Of a stretch of DNA of 64,000 nt, positions 44,455 to 57,864 are shown in pieces. Each line of letters begins with the position of its first letter. Within the stretch, counting starts at the first letter, position 1. A program made the translations under genes and the position numbers. Below the pieces are notes generated by a model. It ran no database searches, was not told where the DNA came from, and worked only from the letters and a program-made list of their open reading frames with translations. Source of the stretch: Caprella mutica (Eukaryota; Arthropoda; Malacostraca; Amphipoda; Caprellidae); contig CANNZV010003175.1 of NCBI GenBank assembly GCA_947561585.1, positions 1-64,000 on the forward strand. Direction: 5' to 3'.

Positions 44455-45090
44455 GTATTATTTATAATACAATGTACTATCAAAGAAAAGTACAATGTAC
44501 TATCAAAGAAAAGTATAATGTACTATCAAAGAAAAGTACAATGTACTATCAAAGAAAAGTATAATGTACTATCAAAGAAGAGTATAATGTACTATCAAAG
44601 AAAAGTACAATGTACTATCAAAGAAAAGTATAATGTACTATCAAAGAAAAGTATAATGTACTGTCAAAGAAAAGTATAATGTACTATCAAAGAAAACTAT
44701 AATGTTCTATCAAAGAAGAGTATAATGTACTATCAAAGAAAACTATAATGTTCTATCAAAGAAGAGTATAATGTACTATCAAAGAAAACTATAATGTTCT
44801 ATCAAAGAAGAGTATAATGTACTATCAAAGAAAACTATAATGTTCTATCAAAGAAGAGTATAATGTACTATCAAAGAAAACTATAATGTTCTATCAAAGA
44901 AAACTATAATGTACTATCAAAGAAGAGTATAATGTACTATCAAAGAAAAGTACAATGTACTATCAAAGAAGAGTATAATGTACTATCAAAGAAAACTATA
45001 ATGTTCTATCAAAGAAGAGTATAATGTACTATCAAAGAAAAGTATAATGTACTATCAAAGAAAAGTATAATGTACTATCAAAGAAAAAAG
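44455..45090. repeat. 23-bp tandem satellite
   Basis: About 27 copies of CAAAGAAAAGTATAATGTAC plus TAT. From about 44690 there is a two-unit (46-bp) alternation between AAAACTATAATGTTC and AGAGTATAATGTAC types, a small higher-order repeat. Confidence 0.96.
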
Positions 45091-45414
45091 TCTCCACATT
45101 ATGTAAATTTTTCAAATCGCAGTTTTCTAATTTTCTATTACTTTCAAATCTTACAAATTTGTCATCGTGTACCCAGACCAATTTTAAAATATCTACAAAT
45201 ATTACAATTAGTAAAGTTTCTTTTTGGAAATGTGAAAATAGTAAAGTGTGAAAAAGTCATAACGAATACATTTTTCTCTGACTGTACCTGTTTCCATGCT
45301 ATGTCCATCGATAGTATTTTATTTGGTAACATTCTATAGATGTAAAATATATTTAGTGAGAAACTTTGCAGTACTTGGACATTCACAGTACTTGAAAAGT
45401 GGAGGTTAACATGA
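45091..45414. other. Spacer, nothing recognised
   Basis: No supported feature. Confidence 0.4.
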
Positions 45415-45422
45415 GTTATGAT

Positions 45423-45600
45423 TGGGTTGTGACAATATGCGTTTAAAATCATAGATCCTGAAAATAGTATAGACTGAGATAATTAAAGAGTATTGAATCG
45501 TTCAAAACCAGCGGTATATAGTATTCGATACCATTTCATTTCGTTTCGTCTATGCTTTTCTTAAGATCTATGATTTTAAGTGCATATGGTCACAACCCTA
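45423..45600. mobile_element. hAT MITE with perfect 8-bp target duplication
   Basis: 178 bp. Left end TGGGTTGTGACAATATGC, right end GCATATGGTCACAACCCTA, with further inverted similarity (AAATCATAGATC / GATCTATGATTT). Flanked by GTTATGAT on both sides (45415-45422, 45601-45608). The 8-bp duplication and TAGGG-type ends support hAT. Confidence 0.88.
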
Positions 45601-45609
45601 GTTATGATA

Positions 45610-47065
45610 GGACAATCGAAAAGGGTCGGATTTGTCTATGGCGTATATATTAAGTTTCTATAGTACATTGATAGTTTTTCAATTTATTTACAATATTAAT
45701 TTAGTCAACCCTCACGATTTCGTGTTCTATTTCTCTCCGTGACGTTTTCTATGGATTTTAACAGGGCTAACTAATCTAAACAAATCTCTGTATGGAAGTT
45801 GGATTCGAAACAATTCTGTAAAATTACTTTATTAGAAATAACTATTCGTTGAAAATGTATTTGATAATTCTTAAATAAATTAATTCAGCATTTAATACTA
45901 ACCTATATCATGACGTTGCAGCCATTTTACGGTAACTGTAAGCTGTCGGTAATTGAGTCGTTATTCTATATAATTTAAAGCATTTTTATACTTATTTCCC
46001 ATAGATAATATCCAGAGTATTGTTATTATTTTAACTATTAAAGGCTTCATGCAGTTAAGGATCATCAACGTTAACTTCTCGAGTCCTGTAGAAATTCAAA
46101 TTCAAATTACAATTATTAAAAATAACCTTTCCATGTATTATTATATAGTGTGTATTTTTTCATTTGTTTATAGTAAAAATGATTTCTCATATATGTAATA
46201 TACTTTATAAATGATATAAACTTATGTAGGATGTATTTAAAATCACCACCACCAGATAGCGCTGTATAGCACTTTAATTCCCATAAATAGGTACACTCTG
46301 CTCAAAAAAAGGCAGTAACTACCTAACACTCGATCTGTGTTAACGCTAGAGTATAGTGTTGGTTAAGCTTATAGATTTAAATTCTATTTTTATTATAGCA
46401 GTTAAGAGGTAAAGCTGCTACTCTTTAAAAAATATAGAAAGCTCTTTAACCCTATGTTCGAACACTTTTTCTTGAAGTACAATAGTACGACCTTTTTTCG
46501 TGAGCTTTTTTTAGCTCCATTTAAAATCTTGTAAGAGTTATCCTAAACTCTACTGTTACTAACTTTGCGTCTAACCAACTAATTAGGTAGACTCTTGAAA
46601 GAGCTTTACTTTAATTAGTATTAAATTTCAAGGTTTGTCTTTGAAATAATTGAATTATTGCTTGCTGAATATTTTGCGTCTGGTTTGGTGGTGATCAATA
46701 ATTAAAACTATCGTTTCTAATTCCTATAGAATAAAAACTGGAACCGGTTTAAACCTGCCGGCATTACCTAGTGATGACCTAACTCATCGCCGTTTTCAAC
46801 TATATGAATAGATCCTTGTTGCCATATCTTTTCGAAGATATATTCAGAATATCTGAACATTAATCGTGAGAATTTGTGGTGGTAAATATATAAGCTCTAT
46901 TCTAATTTATAATATTAAAATTATATATTCCAGATAAATGAATAAACACCGGGAACTTCTTTAAATTTATCATTATCCTAATTATCCTAAAATTTCTGTT
47001 GGAACCAAATAATTCTAACATAAATGAATTCTTGAAATTTTAATTTCTAACACAATAGAGTAAGT
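45610..47065. other. AT-rich spacer, nothing recognised
   Basis: No gene, RNA or element supported in this 1.4-kb stretch. Confidence 0.45.
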
Positions 47066-47069
47066 TTCA

Positions 47070-47235
47070 AATTTTCGGACTACCCCACATCTTCGATCAT
47101 ATGAAAAATGTATACGTATTACCATTGTCATTAATTTTTTAAATGGTATCAATGATACCTGCAAGTATCCTTATTATTGGTATCTATGTTGCCTACATGT
47201 ATCATGGATACCAATTAAGCTATAAGTAGAATAAT
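47070..47235. repeat. Diverged TcM-2 fragment
   Basis: CCACATCTTCGATCATATGA followed by GGTATCAATGATACCTGCAA and CATGGATACCAATTAAG, the family order. Confidence 0.55.
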
Positions 47236-47254
47236 ATTTTTTTTTTTATGATCA

Positions 47255-47322
47255 TTAAATGTATATTAAATGCATATTAAATGTATATTAAATGTATATC
47301 AAATGTATATTAACGATATACC
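47255..47322. repeat. 12-bp tandem repeat
   Basis: About six copies of AAATGTATATTA with single-base changes. Confidence 0.85.
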
Positions 47323-47655
47323 ATGTTCCAGTTTCGAAATATCTATTTATTATTTTAATTGGAACAGAAGATGACGACGAACCAGCCAATTAAATCTAAT
47401 AACTAATTGGATAACTAAATAAATATTTATCACATGAACCCCTATTAGTGGAATTGGAAACTGGTCTATGTACAAATTTAACCAGAAAGTAAAGGTTCGA
47501 ATTATTCGATATATTGAAATTTTCAGCAGAAAAGAGAAGGTGTACCTGCAATGTATAAATTAATTAATTAACGAATTAAAGTATTTAATTTTGATGCTTG
47601 GAATTATTATAGAATTATGTATTTTAAACATTGATTCCATTAATAAATGTCGTAT
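47323..47655. other. Spacer, nothing recognised
   Basis: No supported feature. Confidence 0.4.
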
Positions 47656-47657
47656 AT

Positions 47658-48514
47658 AAGTTATGGTGGGGCCATAGAAGATTAAAGGGTAGTGTCTCAC
47701 CGAAATTTGAAATAATTTCCCAAAAAAAAAAGACACCTTAAAATCTTGTGTAAAAAAATTAGGTATGAAAGTTGTTGCAAGTGCCTCAAAAAGGGGAGGG
47801 GGGAGGAGCTATAAGGGAGAGGGAGGAGGAGCTGTGGGAAGCAAAAATAACAAAGAAGGTATTTTATGAAGTAGTATTTGTTTGTTTCTATTATTCTCCA
47901 TGTAATCAATATAGTACTGCTGTTATAAAAAATAATGAGAATTAAAAAAAATGAAATCGAAAATTGGCCGTTCTGAACACTTTTCATTTTTCAACTTCTA
48001 AAGCCTACTCCATCTTCAATTTTTGACTTAGAGACATGGTTTTGTTTTCTTTTTATTAAAAATTCCGTTGTCTACAAAAGTTCGATCAGTTTATACATTT
48101 TTTCTCAACTTGTAAAAAAGTGTATGGGGAAACGTAACTATATTTCAAAAATAATCGTACATTTTTGAGTTTTTATTATTATTTTCTTTTTGAGAAGGCA
48201 AATTTGATGGAACGGGTCGACTTATTGTAAAGTGCAAAATTTTGAACAAAATGAAATTAACCAGATGTCTCTAAGCCAAACAATGAGGGAGGAGTAGGGA
48301 TTTTAAAAAAGTCCAAATTTTGCGGTTTTTCGAGAGAAAATGGGGAATGGGGGGAATTTGAAAAAAAAAATTTAAGTAAAAAATTGTCCATTTTTATAGT
48401 ATAATCAAGTCTGAGAAAATCAAGCATCTCACTCTTCAAACAACAAAGTTATGGTGGGTTCATAGAAGATTGATATGGGCCCTTCTTTTCATATCTATGT
48501 CCCACCATAACTTT
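47658..48514. mobile_element. TIR-bounded element with TTATGGTGGG ends
   Basis: Starts AAGTTATGGTGGGGCCATAG-AAGATTA and ends CCCACCATAACTTT. A second inward-facing AAAGTTATGGTGGG lies at 48445, so the right end also forms a hairpin of its own. The same arms make the hairpin at 44229-44292. The interior (G-rich GGGGAGGGGGGAGGAG near 47795) has no transposase. Superfamily unassigned. Confidence 0.6.
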
Positions 48515-48519
48515 CTCTC

Positions 48520-49860
48520 TGATTCACTGCATCCGGAACCAAAATTTTAATACCAAATCGATTTATTTCAAAATTCATTCCAATTCTAATCCACAATACT
48601 ATGCTAACAATTGAGAAACTCTGATGATTACATAACCTGCAGTGAAGCATAGAAAGCGTGGCATGGCAATGAATGCACGGTATGTCTTTGAAATGGTTTC
48701 CAATCCCTTGGTTAGTTGTGCCTATTTATATTGCATTGCTAACCCTATGTAGAGTGGCTACATACACATTTGGCAACTAGAATACCTACAAAGGTGTATC
48801 TGAGCCTTACCTGGATTGGCTAAATACCTTCTAAAGTTAAGGATTAATTTAGAGTTTAGAGGAGAGTCACTGGGACACTTACAGTAACCGGAAAATGGGT
48901 GTTAAATTAGGTCCTCAACAAAATTGACTTTTATTTCATATTGGCATATCTTGACTAGGAACGTTGCAACCCAACTAGATCACTATATAGTCTACTTCTT
49001 TATATAGGATTCAAGATATGCATAGAAAATTGATCATTTTATGGGAGACTACACAAAATATTATACAGGCTATTTTATTTCTCAAGACTCTAAAAATGGG
49101 GATATTTCACTATACAGGACTTCATTATAGAGTAGTTGTACTGCACATCTCTACTTCCTTTAGTTTCTGCCCTAATTTCAATGTTGAAAGCAGGGTAATG
49201 AACCAATTATTCTAATTGCTAATCATCTTAATACAAGTTAATGGTTGATAATTTGAAGTGGATTATATTAGATATATTGTATAATTTTGAACAATTTGAT
49301 CATGATTATAATGATGATTATGTATTCATAATAATTAAGGTACGAATAATGATCATGTTTTTCTGAATAATGTATAATGATTATGTATAATCCAGCAGCA
49401 TCTAATATAATGACCATTTAAAAGTTTCCTTCCGGTGATATAAAAAGTGAAGTCTGCAGCATCTGCAGTAATATATTTATTACACTACAGATAATAAGCT
49501 TATGAACATCTCTAAAGAGTTTACAAATAACTTGTTTAGCTTACACTCCGATCTACAGGCTTAGTTTTAATGCCTTTTACAGTACTTAATGTGAACTGTG
49601 TCAAAGATGTTTTTACCAGTTACTGAAGTTAGTCCAAGTTGTAGAGTTAGTGTCCGTAGACTTTTGACTCTTCACTCTCTGGAGTGCCGTTTGTACTCCC
49701 TAAATAACTCCCTAAATAACTTTTGGAGAGATGGAGATTCATGTCCGCTAGTTAGGGTATCACTAACTCAAACACTTTCGGTTAGCACCCCGCGTATCGG
49801 TATGCTTAATTGTAGTCACTGGTGTACGCGTGATGTTAAAAATGACAGTGTTTTTACTAT
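48520..49860. other. Spacer, nothing recognised
   Basis: Open frames of 65 and 89 codons (49018-49215, 49598-49867) lack recognisable domain features and are not called. Confidence 0.4.
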
Positions 49861-49861
49861 A

Positions 49862-50081
49862 CAGTAGAACTTCTCTGTAATGGAATCCCATATAGTGAAT
49901 TTAGAGTTTTGAGTAAGAAACTATCCTGAATAGTGAACAAATTTTCTTTAGTCTGCCATTAAATGGCCATTCGTTTTCTAAAACTGATATCCATTCATGG
50001 CAGACTATAAAAAAATAGTTCACTATAGAGGCTCCTTCTTTACTCAGGACTTTACATTCACTATAGAGGATTTCATCAATT
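49862..50081. mobile_element. pogo-like MITE
   Basis: Left end TA|CAGTAGAACTTCTCTGTAAT, then ATAGTGAATTTAGAGTTTTG. The right arm, complemented, reads CTCTATAGTGAATGTAAAGT. Inner inverted words are TAGTCTGCCATTAAATGGC and GCAGACTA. The extreme right end is decayed. CAGTAGAAC ends and a TA flank are pogo/Tigger-like. Confidence 0.7.
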
Positions 50082-50084
50082 ATG

Positions 50085-51390
50085 TTTTTTTTTATTTATG
50101 TAATATTTTATTCCTGGATCCACTTTTACTCTAAAATTCCTATCTGAAAAATAAATGATTTAGTTATTAAAATCATTCATTGAACTGATATCAGAATAAT
50201 AATTCCTACCCATGCTACCTATCAGCTGCTTGCCGGGCAAACTGAAGCCATTTGTACGATGATATTGAAATACTAATCTTGAAAAGCCGAGGATTTTCAC
50301 TGGTATATATTATGTAAATTAATTTCATAAATATTGTGAATTTCGTAATACGGAGTTCATTTTTGATCTAATATTAATTTGTATTGTTTTTTAAATAATA
50401 TAGTTTGCATAATAATATTCGAAATACAGTCATTCTACACGTTAAGTATAAATATGTAATTAGGTTTAAATATGATACATGTTAAAAAGAATGAGGTCCA
50501 CAATAGTTTTAATGTTGGTGCAAAATAATAATTTAAGAATTATTTAATGTGTAAACTGTATATAGTTTTTGTAGATCATGCATTACATATGAAAAATAGT
50601 GAATTATCAATAAAAAATAACGAACTTTGTATAAGAGTTTATTAGTAAAATAAAATAAAATGTATCATAAATCATTTAAATTCAGTAAATTCATTTAAAT
50701 TTTTCCTTTTAATTTGAAGGTAGTAGGTATCTATGCGATAAAAAATTTCTAATTTCTAAAATTAATCGGATTAAACTATTTGTATTTAATTTGGTAATTA
50801 GGTATACTGGTTTGTTATCTCAATTTCTTTTATTTTCCGGATTTGTCAATTTTATCTTCATTTTCCTTATCTGGATTTTTTTATCTGGATTTTTTTTATT
50901 TGGATATTCTTTATCCGGATATTCCAGGCCCGTATCAATAATATCAATTATTTTGGTCGTTCAATTAAATCGTATATAAAATAATAAACCGAAACATTTA
51001 TTTTGCAACCTAGAAAAAATACACACTGTGTATTAATATATGGGATATATATAATACATCATAACTTTCACACTCTACTAACTGGCTTTTCACGTCATAA
51101 ACATCATTTCAGATACAATGAAAGATTATCACTGTTTGAATTCTAGTGGGAATCGATCATAAAAAGCGGAAATAGTCCTCGGCTTCAAGAGACTAAGCAC
51201 TAGCTTTCTCTTTTTTTCTCTCCGACAAGTATCGATGACTTGGCCATGACAGCAATAAATGGCGCTAGGATCTGGAGGATAAGTTTGACATGCTCTCGAT
51301 CCAGCCAATCTTACACGGATGTACCCAGTGATTCATCTTATAGTCCCTAAGGAGAAGAAACAGAGCAATGCGCTATAGGTAAGTCTTAAA
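50085..51390. other. AT-rich spacer; pyrimidine-rich patch and a GC-richer island
   Basis: 50825-50930 holds imperfect TTATCTGGATTTTTT repeats. 51180-51380 is GC-richer, with a GCTATAG|GTAAGT donor-like site at 51371-51383 (plus) and a TCTTCTCCTTAG acceptor-like site (minus), but no supporting long frame. No gene called. Confidence 0.4.
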
Positions 51391-51394
51391 ACAA

Positions 51395-54300
51395 TATTGT
51401 ACAACTAAAATCTACACGATATTGTAACTCTTAGATCTACTCGATATTGTAACTCTTAGATCTACTCGATATTGTTAAATTAAATCTACTTGATATTGTA
51501 ACTCTTAGATCTACTCGATATTGTAACTCTTAGATCTACTCGATATTGTAACACTTAAATCTACTTGATATTGTAACTCTTAAATCTACTCGATATTGTA
51601 ACTCTTAAATCTACTCGATATTGTAACTCTTAAATCTACTCGATATTGTAACTCTTAAATCTACTCGATATTGTAACTCTTAAATCTACACGATATTGTG
51701 ACTCTTAGATCTACTCGATATTGTAACTCTTAGATCTACTCGATATTGTAACTCTTAGATCTACTCGATATTGTAACTATTAAATCTACTCGATATTGTA
51801 ACTCTTAGATCTACTCGATATTGTAACTCTTAGATCTACACGATATTGTACCTCTTAAATCTACTCGATATTGTAACTCTTAGATCTACTCGATATTGTA
51901 ACTCTTAGATCTACTCGATATTGTAACTCTTAGATCTACTCGATATTGTAACTCTTAAATCTACTCGATATTGTAACTCTTAGATCTACTCGATATTGTA
52001 ACTCTTAGATCTACTCGATATTGTAACTCTTAAATCTACTCGATATTGTAACTCTTAGATCTACTCGATATTGTAACTCTTAGATCTACTCGATATTGTA
52101 ACTCTTAGATCTACTCGATATTGTAACTCTTAGATCTACTCGATATTGTAACTATTAAATTTACTCGATATTGTAACTCTTAGATCTACTCGATATTGTA
52201 ACTCTTAGATCTACTCGATATTGTAACTCTTAGATCTACTCGATATTGTAACTATTAAATCTACTCGATATTGTAACTCTTAGATCTACTCGATATTGTA
52301 ACTCTTAGATCTACTCGATATTGTATATCTTAGATCTACTCGATATTGTAACTCTTAGATCTACTCGATATAGTAACTCTTAGATCTACTCGATATTGTA
52401 ACTCTTAGATCTACTCAATATTGTAACTCTTAGATCTACTCGATATTGTAACTCTTAGATCTACTCGATATTGTAACTATTAAATCTACTCGATATTGTA
52501 ACTCTTAGATCTACTCGATATTGTAACTCTTAAATCTACTCGATATTGTAGCTCTTAAATCTACTCGATATTGTAGCTCTTAAATCTACTCGATATTGTA
52601 ACTCTTAGATCTACTCGATATTGTAACTCTTAGATCTACTCGATATTGTATATCTTAGATCTACTCGATATTGTAACTCTTAGATCTACTCGATATAGTA
52701 ACTCTTAGATCTACTCGATATTGTAACTCTTAGATCTACTCGATATTGTAACTCTTAGATCTACTCGATATTGTAACTCTTAGATCTACTCGATATTGTA
52801 ACTCTTAGATCTACTCGATATTGTAACTCTTAGATCTACTCGATATTGTAACTCTTAGATCTACTCGATATTGTAACTCTTAGATCTACTCGATATTGTA
52901 ACTATTAAATCTACTCGATATTGTAACTCTTAGATCTACTCGATATTGTAACTCTTAAATCTACTCGATATTGTAACTCTTAGATCTACTCGATATTGTA
53001 ACTCTTAGATCTACTCGATATTGTAACTCTTAGATCTACTCGATATTGTAACTCTTAGATCTACTCGATATAGTAACTCTTAGATCTACTCGATATTGTA
53101 ACTCTTAGATCTACTCGATATTGTAACTCTTAGATCTACTCGATATTGTAACTCTTAGATCTACTCGATATTGTAACTCTTAAATCTACTCGATATTGTA
53201 ACTCTTAGATCTACTCGATATTGTAACTCTTAGATCTACTCGATATTGTAACTCTTAGATCTACTCGATATTGTAACTCTTAGATCTACTCGATATTGTA
53301 ACTCTTAAATCTACTCGATATTGTAACTCTTAGATCTACTCGATATTGTAACTCTTAAATCTACTCGATATTGTAACTCTTAGATCTACTCGATATTGTA
53401 ACTCTTGATCTACTCGATATTGTAACTCTTAGATCTACTCGATATTGTAACTCTTAGATCTACTCGATATTGTAACTCTTAGATCTACTCGATATTGTAA
53501 CACTTAAATCTACTTGATATTGTAACTCTTAAATCTACTCGATATTGTAACTCTTAAATCTACTCGATATTGTAACTCTTAAATCTACTCGATATTGTGA
53601 CTCTTAGATCTACTCGATATTGTAACTCTTAGATCTACTCGATATTGTAACTCTTAGATCTACTCGATATTGTAACTCTTAGATCTACACGATATTGTAC
53701 CTCTTTTAAATCTACTCGATATTGTAACTCTTAGATCTACTCGATATTGTAACTCTTAGATCTACTCGATATTGTAACTCTTAGATCTACTCGATATTGT
53801 AACTCTTAGATCTACTCGATATTGTAACTATTAAATTTACTCGATATTGTAACTCTTAGATCTACTCGATATTGTAACTCTTAGATCTACTCGATATTGT
53901 AACTCTTAGATCTACTCGATATTGTAACTATTAAATCTACTCGATATTGTAACTCTTAGATCTACTCGATATTGTAACTCTTAGATCTACTCGATATTGT
54001 ATATCTTAGATCTACTCGATATTGTAACTCTTAGATCTACTCGATATAGTAACTCTTAGATCTACTCGATATTGTAACTCTTAGATCTACTCGATATTGT
54101 AACTCTTAGATCTACTCGATATTGTAACTCTTAGATCTACTCGATATTGTAACTCTTAGATCTACTCGATATTGTATATCTTAGATCTACTCGATATTGT
54201 AACTCTTAAATCTACTCGATATTGTAGCTCTTAAATCTACTCGATAATGTAGCTCTTAAATCTACTCGATATTGTAACTCTTAGATCTACTCGATATTGT

Positions 54301-55300
54301 AACTCTTAGATCTACTCGATATTGTATATCTTAGATCTACTCGATATTGTAACTCTTAGATCTACTCGATATAGTAACTCTTAGATCTACTCGATATTGT
54401 AACTCTTAGATCTACTCGATATTGTAACTCTTAGATCTACTCGATATTGTAACTCTTAGATCTACTCGATATTGTAACTCTTAGATCTACTCGATATTGT
54501 AACTCTTAGATCTACTCGATATTGTAACTCTTAGATCTACTCGATATTGTAACTCTTAGATCTACTCGATATTGTAACTATTAAATCTACTCGATATTGT
54601 AACTCTTAGATCTACTCGATATTGTAACTCTTAAATCTACTCGATATTGTAACTCTTAAATCTACTCGATATTGTAACTCTTAGATCTACTCGATATTGT
54701 AACTCTTAGATCTACTCGATATTGTAACTCTTAGATCTACTCGATATAGTAACTCTTAGATCTACTCGATATTGTAACTCTTAGATCTACTCGATATTGT
54801 AACTCTTAGATCTACTCGATATTGTAACTCTTAGATCTACTCGATATTGTAACTCTTAAATCTACTCGATATTGTAACTCTTAGATCTACTCGATATTGT
54901 AACTCTTAGATCTACTCGATATTGTAACTCTTAGATCTACTCGATATTGTAACTCTTAGATCTACTCGATATTGTAACTCTTAAATCTACTCGATATTGT
55001 AACTCTTAGATCTACTCGATATTGTAACTCTTAAATCTACTCGATATTGTAACTCTTAGATCTACTCGATATTGTAACTCTTGATCTACTCGATATTGTA
55101 ACTCTTAGATCTACTCGATATTGTAACTCTTAGATCTACTCGATATTGTAACTCTTAGATCTACTCGATATTGTAACTCCTAAATCTTGACAATATTGTA
55201 ACTCTTAAATCTACTCGATATTGTAACTCTTAAATCTTGACAATATTGTAACTCTTAAATCTACTCGATATTGTAACTCTTAAATCTTGACAATATTGTA
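51395..55300. repeat. 25-bp satellite with ~1.68-kb higher-order duplication
   Basis: About 155 copies of GATATTGTAACTCTTAGATC plus TACTC, each with a BglII-type AGATCT unless mutated to AAATCT. Rare variants recur at an offset of 1676-1677 bp: GATATAGTAACTC at 52371/54047, 52695/54371 and 53069/54746; AACTATTAAATTTACTC at 52150/53826; a 1-bp deletion ACTCTTGATC at 53401/55077. At least 52.1-53.4 kb is therefore duplicated as a block. Edge units are degenerate (ATCTTGACAATATTG). Confidence 0.97.
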
Positions 55301-55303
55301 CCC

Positions 55304-55510
55304 CCTTAAAGGCTTTTTCTATGTTCATACACGTCCGTGCCGGCTCTTCTCAGTGGTTTTTAGCACTGAGAAGATACGGTACTGTGTGAACGTGTCCGTT
55401 GAATTTAAAGTAACGATATATTTTTTCACTGACACTACAGCACTGAGAGGAGACGGAGCGGATAGAACACTCATGTGTGTGAACACGTCTTTAAATGTCC
55501 ACCACAATAT
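55304..55510. mobile_element. Foldback element next to the 25-bp satellite
   Basis: The left part TGTTCATACACGTCCGTGCC..CTTCTCAGTG and the complement of the right part TGTTCACACACATGAGTG..CCTCTCAGTG are similar. A perfect small stem CTTCTCAGTG/CACTGAGAAG (about 55339-55366) lies inside. It is inserted among decayed ACAATATTGT units; boundaries are approximate. Confidence 0.5.
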
Positions 55511-55570
55511 TGTGTATACCTTAAATATTCACAATATTGTGCCCCTCAAATGTATACACAATATTAGGGA
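55511..55570. repeat. Decayed CACAATATTGT repeats
   Basis: Three CACAATATT(GT) words, apparently outlying remnants of the adjoining satellite. Confidence 0.5.
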
Positions 55571-55574
55571 TTTG

Positions 55575-57860
55575 TATCTATAGAATGTGTGCAAAGTCTG
55601 CGTGAAATCAAAACTGGAGATGTTCCATGAATATTTAATTCTCCCGAAATGTGTTCAGACATGTGAAAACAAGGTTCAATATATCATATGAATGCGATGC
55701 AAGAGTGAAGTTTTATCAGTAAAAAGAATTATTGGTCTATTTTGGACTCATAAATACTCAAGAGAACTGATTTAAACAAATAAATTCGATAATAATTATG
55801 TAATAGAAATTTATATCCTATTGAGATTTACATTTTGAATGTAACTTTCAATACCAAATTACTTATAGTATCTGTGTTAATATATGATTTCTTTGATTTA
55901 AATATTATTTTTGTTATTTCTAAACTTGCTGCTCTCATTCAGTATAGATACCATATTCGAAAGAACAAATATATAATAATTGTAATTGAATAATGTTAAA
56001 TCATGCTATGATGATAATATAAATAAGTTTAAAAAAAATGAAACCTTTTTTTATAAGTGGAATTATTTATTTTAAATCGAGTTTTTCTGAGTTGATGGAA
56101 TTTTTTCTAGACTTTTTCTAAGAGGATTTTTCTTTAAAAGATGTTTTTTAATTTAATGGTTTTTAAATGACTGTCTTTTGAATTAATGTTTTTTAAATGA
56201 ATTTCTCATTAATGAATTATTTTTATAATGATCCAGTGCATTTTTTTCGAATTAATTCTTTTTCTTACGGACTTCTCTTTTCTAAATTATTTCTAAATTT
56301 ATGCTTTATTATATAGAATTTTTTCATTATTATATTAACTTTTTCTCCTAAATTTACTTTTTTATTTTTCTTATTGGAATTTTTTTAATACATGTTTTTT
56401 TATTTTTATTTTTTAAATGAAAAATCTCACTATTGTAAAACTTAATACCACCAAGTCATTTTTCTAGTTAGGATAATTTGTTCTACAGGGAATAGGACCT
56501 TAGTTTCCATATAAATGACTATCACAATCATATCTAATTGAATGTCATTGTTTTTGTTCTTTTTCATTAGTTACCCATGAAAGCTGTTAACGTACTCAAT
56601 CAATCTGACTGAACACAATTCAATTTAAAAAGAGACTTTTACCAATTTTACTGTTATTTCTAGGCCGTATCAACGTTACATGCATTAAAATGGATACCGA
56701 ACGCTAAATTAATTACAAATTGATTCTTTTTTTTAAATTGGAAATTTCAATCAGTTGTATTATATTTATAATATATCCAATATTTCAAATATTTCTAATA
56801 CGGATTGAAACTAATTTAGCATGAATATTTTTTTAATTATATATATGTAAAATTATTGCATTTCTATTTCGGTTTATTTTATTGTACAATCGATTGAAGA
56901 TTCCTTTTACACCTAAATAATGATTATTATAATAGTTAGCCCTTAAATGAAGGCGGCTCATTTTCTATGAAGCTGTGTTTCTTCATAGAAAACTGGATTG
57001 AGATATTTCGAATCATTTATTTATCACAATTTCCTTTTCGTAATTGATACTGACTGAGGATTTGAAAGACCTCAAACTACTGAAATATTAATAAAAATCA
57101 TAGCTTCAAAACACTCCTAAATTTAATAAATCTCAACAAAAACATCTGTTTCACTTCTTTTGGTATTCAACATTTAGAAATAAATTAATTTTAACAAGAA
57201 CTCTAACTTGAAAAACGATGCTTTGAATTAAATTAAAGGGCGTAATCTACCTCGTGTTACAATTTTAGTTCTTTGGTTCGTTGAATTCAAATCATTGAGT
57301 GAGAGAATTTTAGTCAAGAACACAATTTTACTAAAACCTATTTACAAAATTTAATTTAATAAACTACAATAAATATAAATTAATATTTCTATAACGTACT
57401 ACTTTGATGAGGGTATTTCATCACTAAAACAACTACATTTTCTTTTCTCCCTTCAAAACTAACTTTCCCATCATATAATATCTACGAATGAACGTAGCAC
57501 ATTCAGCAAAGGCACAAATCCGTGCATCGCACAGATTCCAAATCCAAGACATCGCAGTAAATAACCTAAATGGTGGAGTATATTCACTACCCCGCCATTA
57601 CTCTCCCTTTTAATTTGCCATAAGATTGCCACAAATATATACGAGTTCTTTCTTGTAGAAAGCATCTTTTCTTTGCGCTATTTTTAGGAAGCTTTTTTCG
57701 GCGTCTTTAGTACAATAATGAAGAGGTTGCGTAGAAAAAGATTTGTTGTCTGCAGCCCTGCGATACATGGAAGATATTAAAATGTGGTCGATTAACAGAA
57801 GAAAGGAAAATATTGGTCGACTAACATCATAATAGACAATGTTTTTTATATGTAAATTTG
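55575..57860. other. AT-rich spacer, nothing recognised
   Basis: A 2.3-kb stretch, very T-rich at 56030-56430. A 64-codon frame at 57471-57665 is not supported as a gene. Confidence 0.45.
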
Positions 57861-57864
57861 TTTT

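Noticed and set aside
49598..49867. 89-codon plus-strand frame
   Set aside because: No recognisable motif and no paralogue; its end runs into a pogo-like MITE.
51261..51335. Short minus-strand peptide MNHWVHPCKIGW..
   Set aside because: Only 23 codons. A faint resemblance to transposon-associated WVHP motifs is too weak to call.
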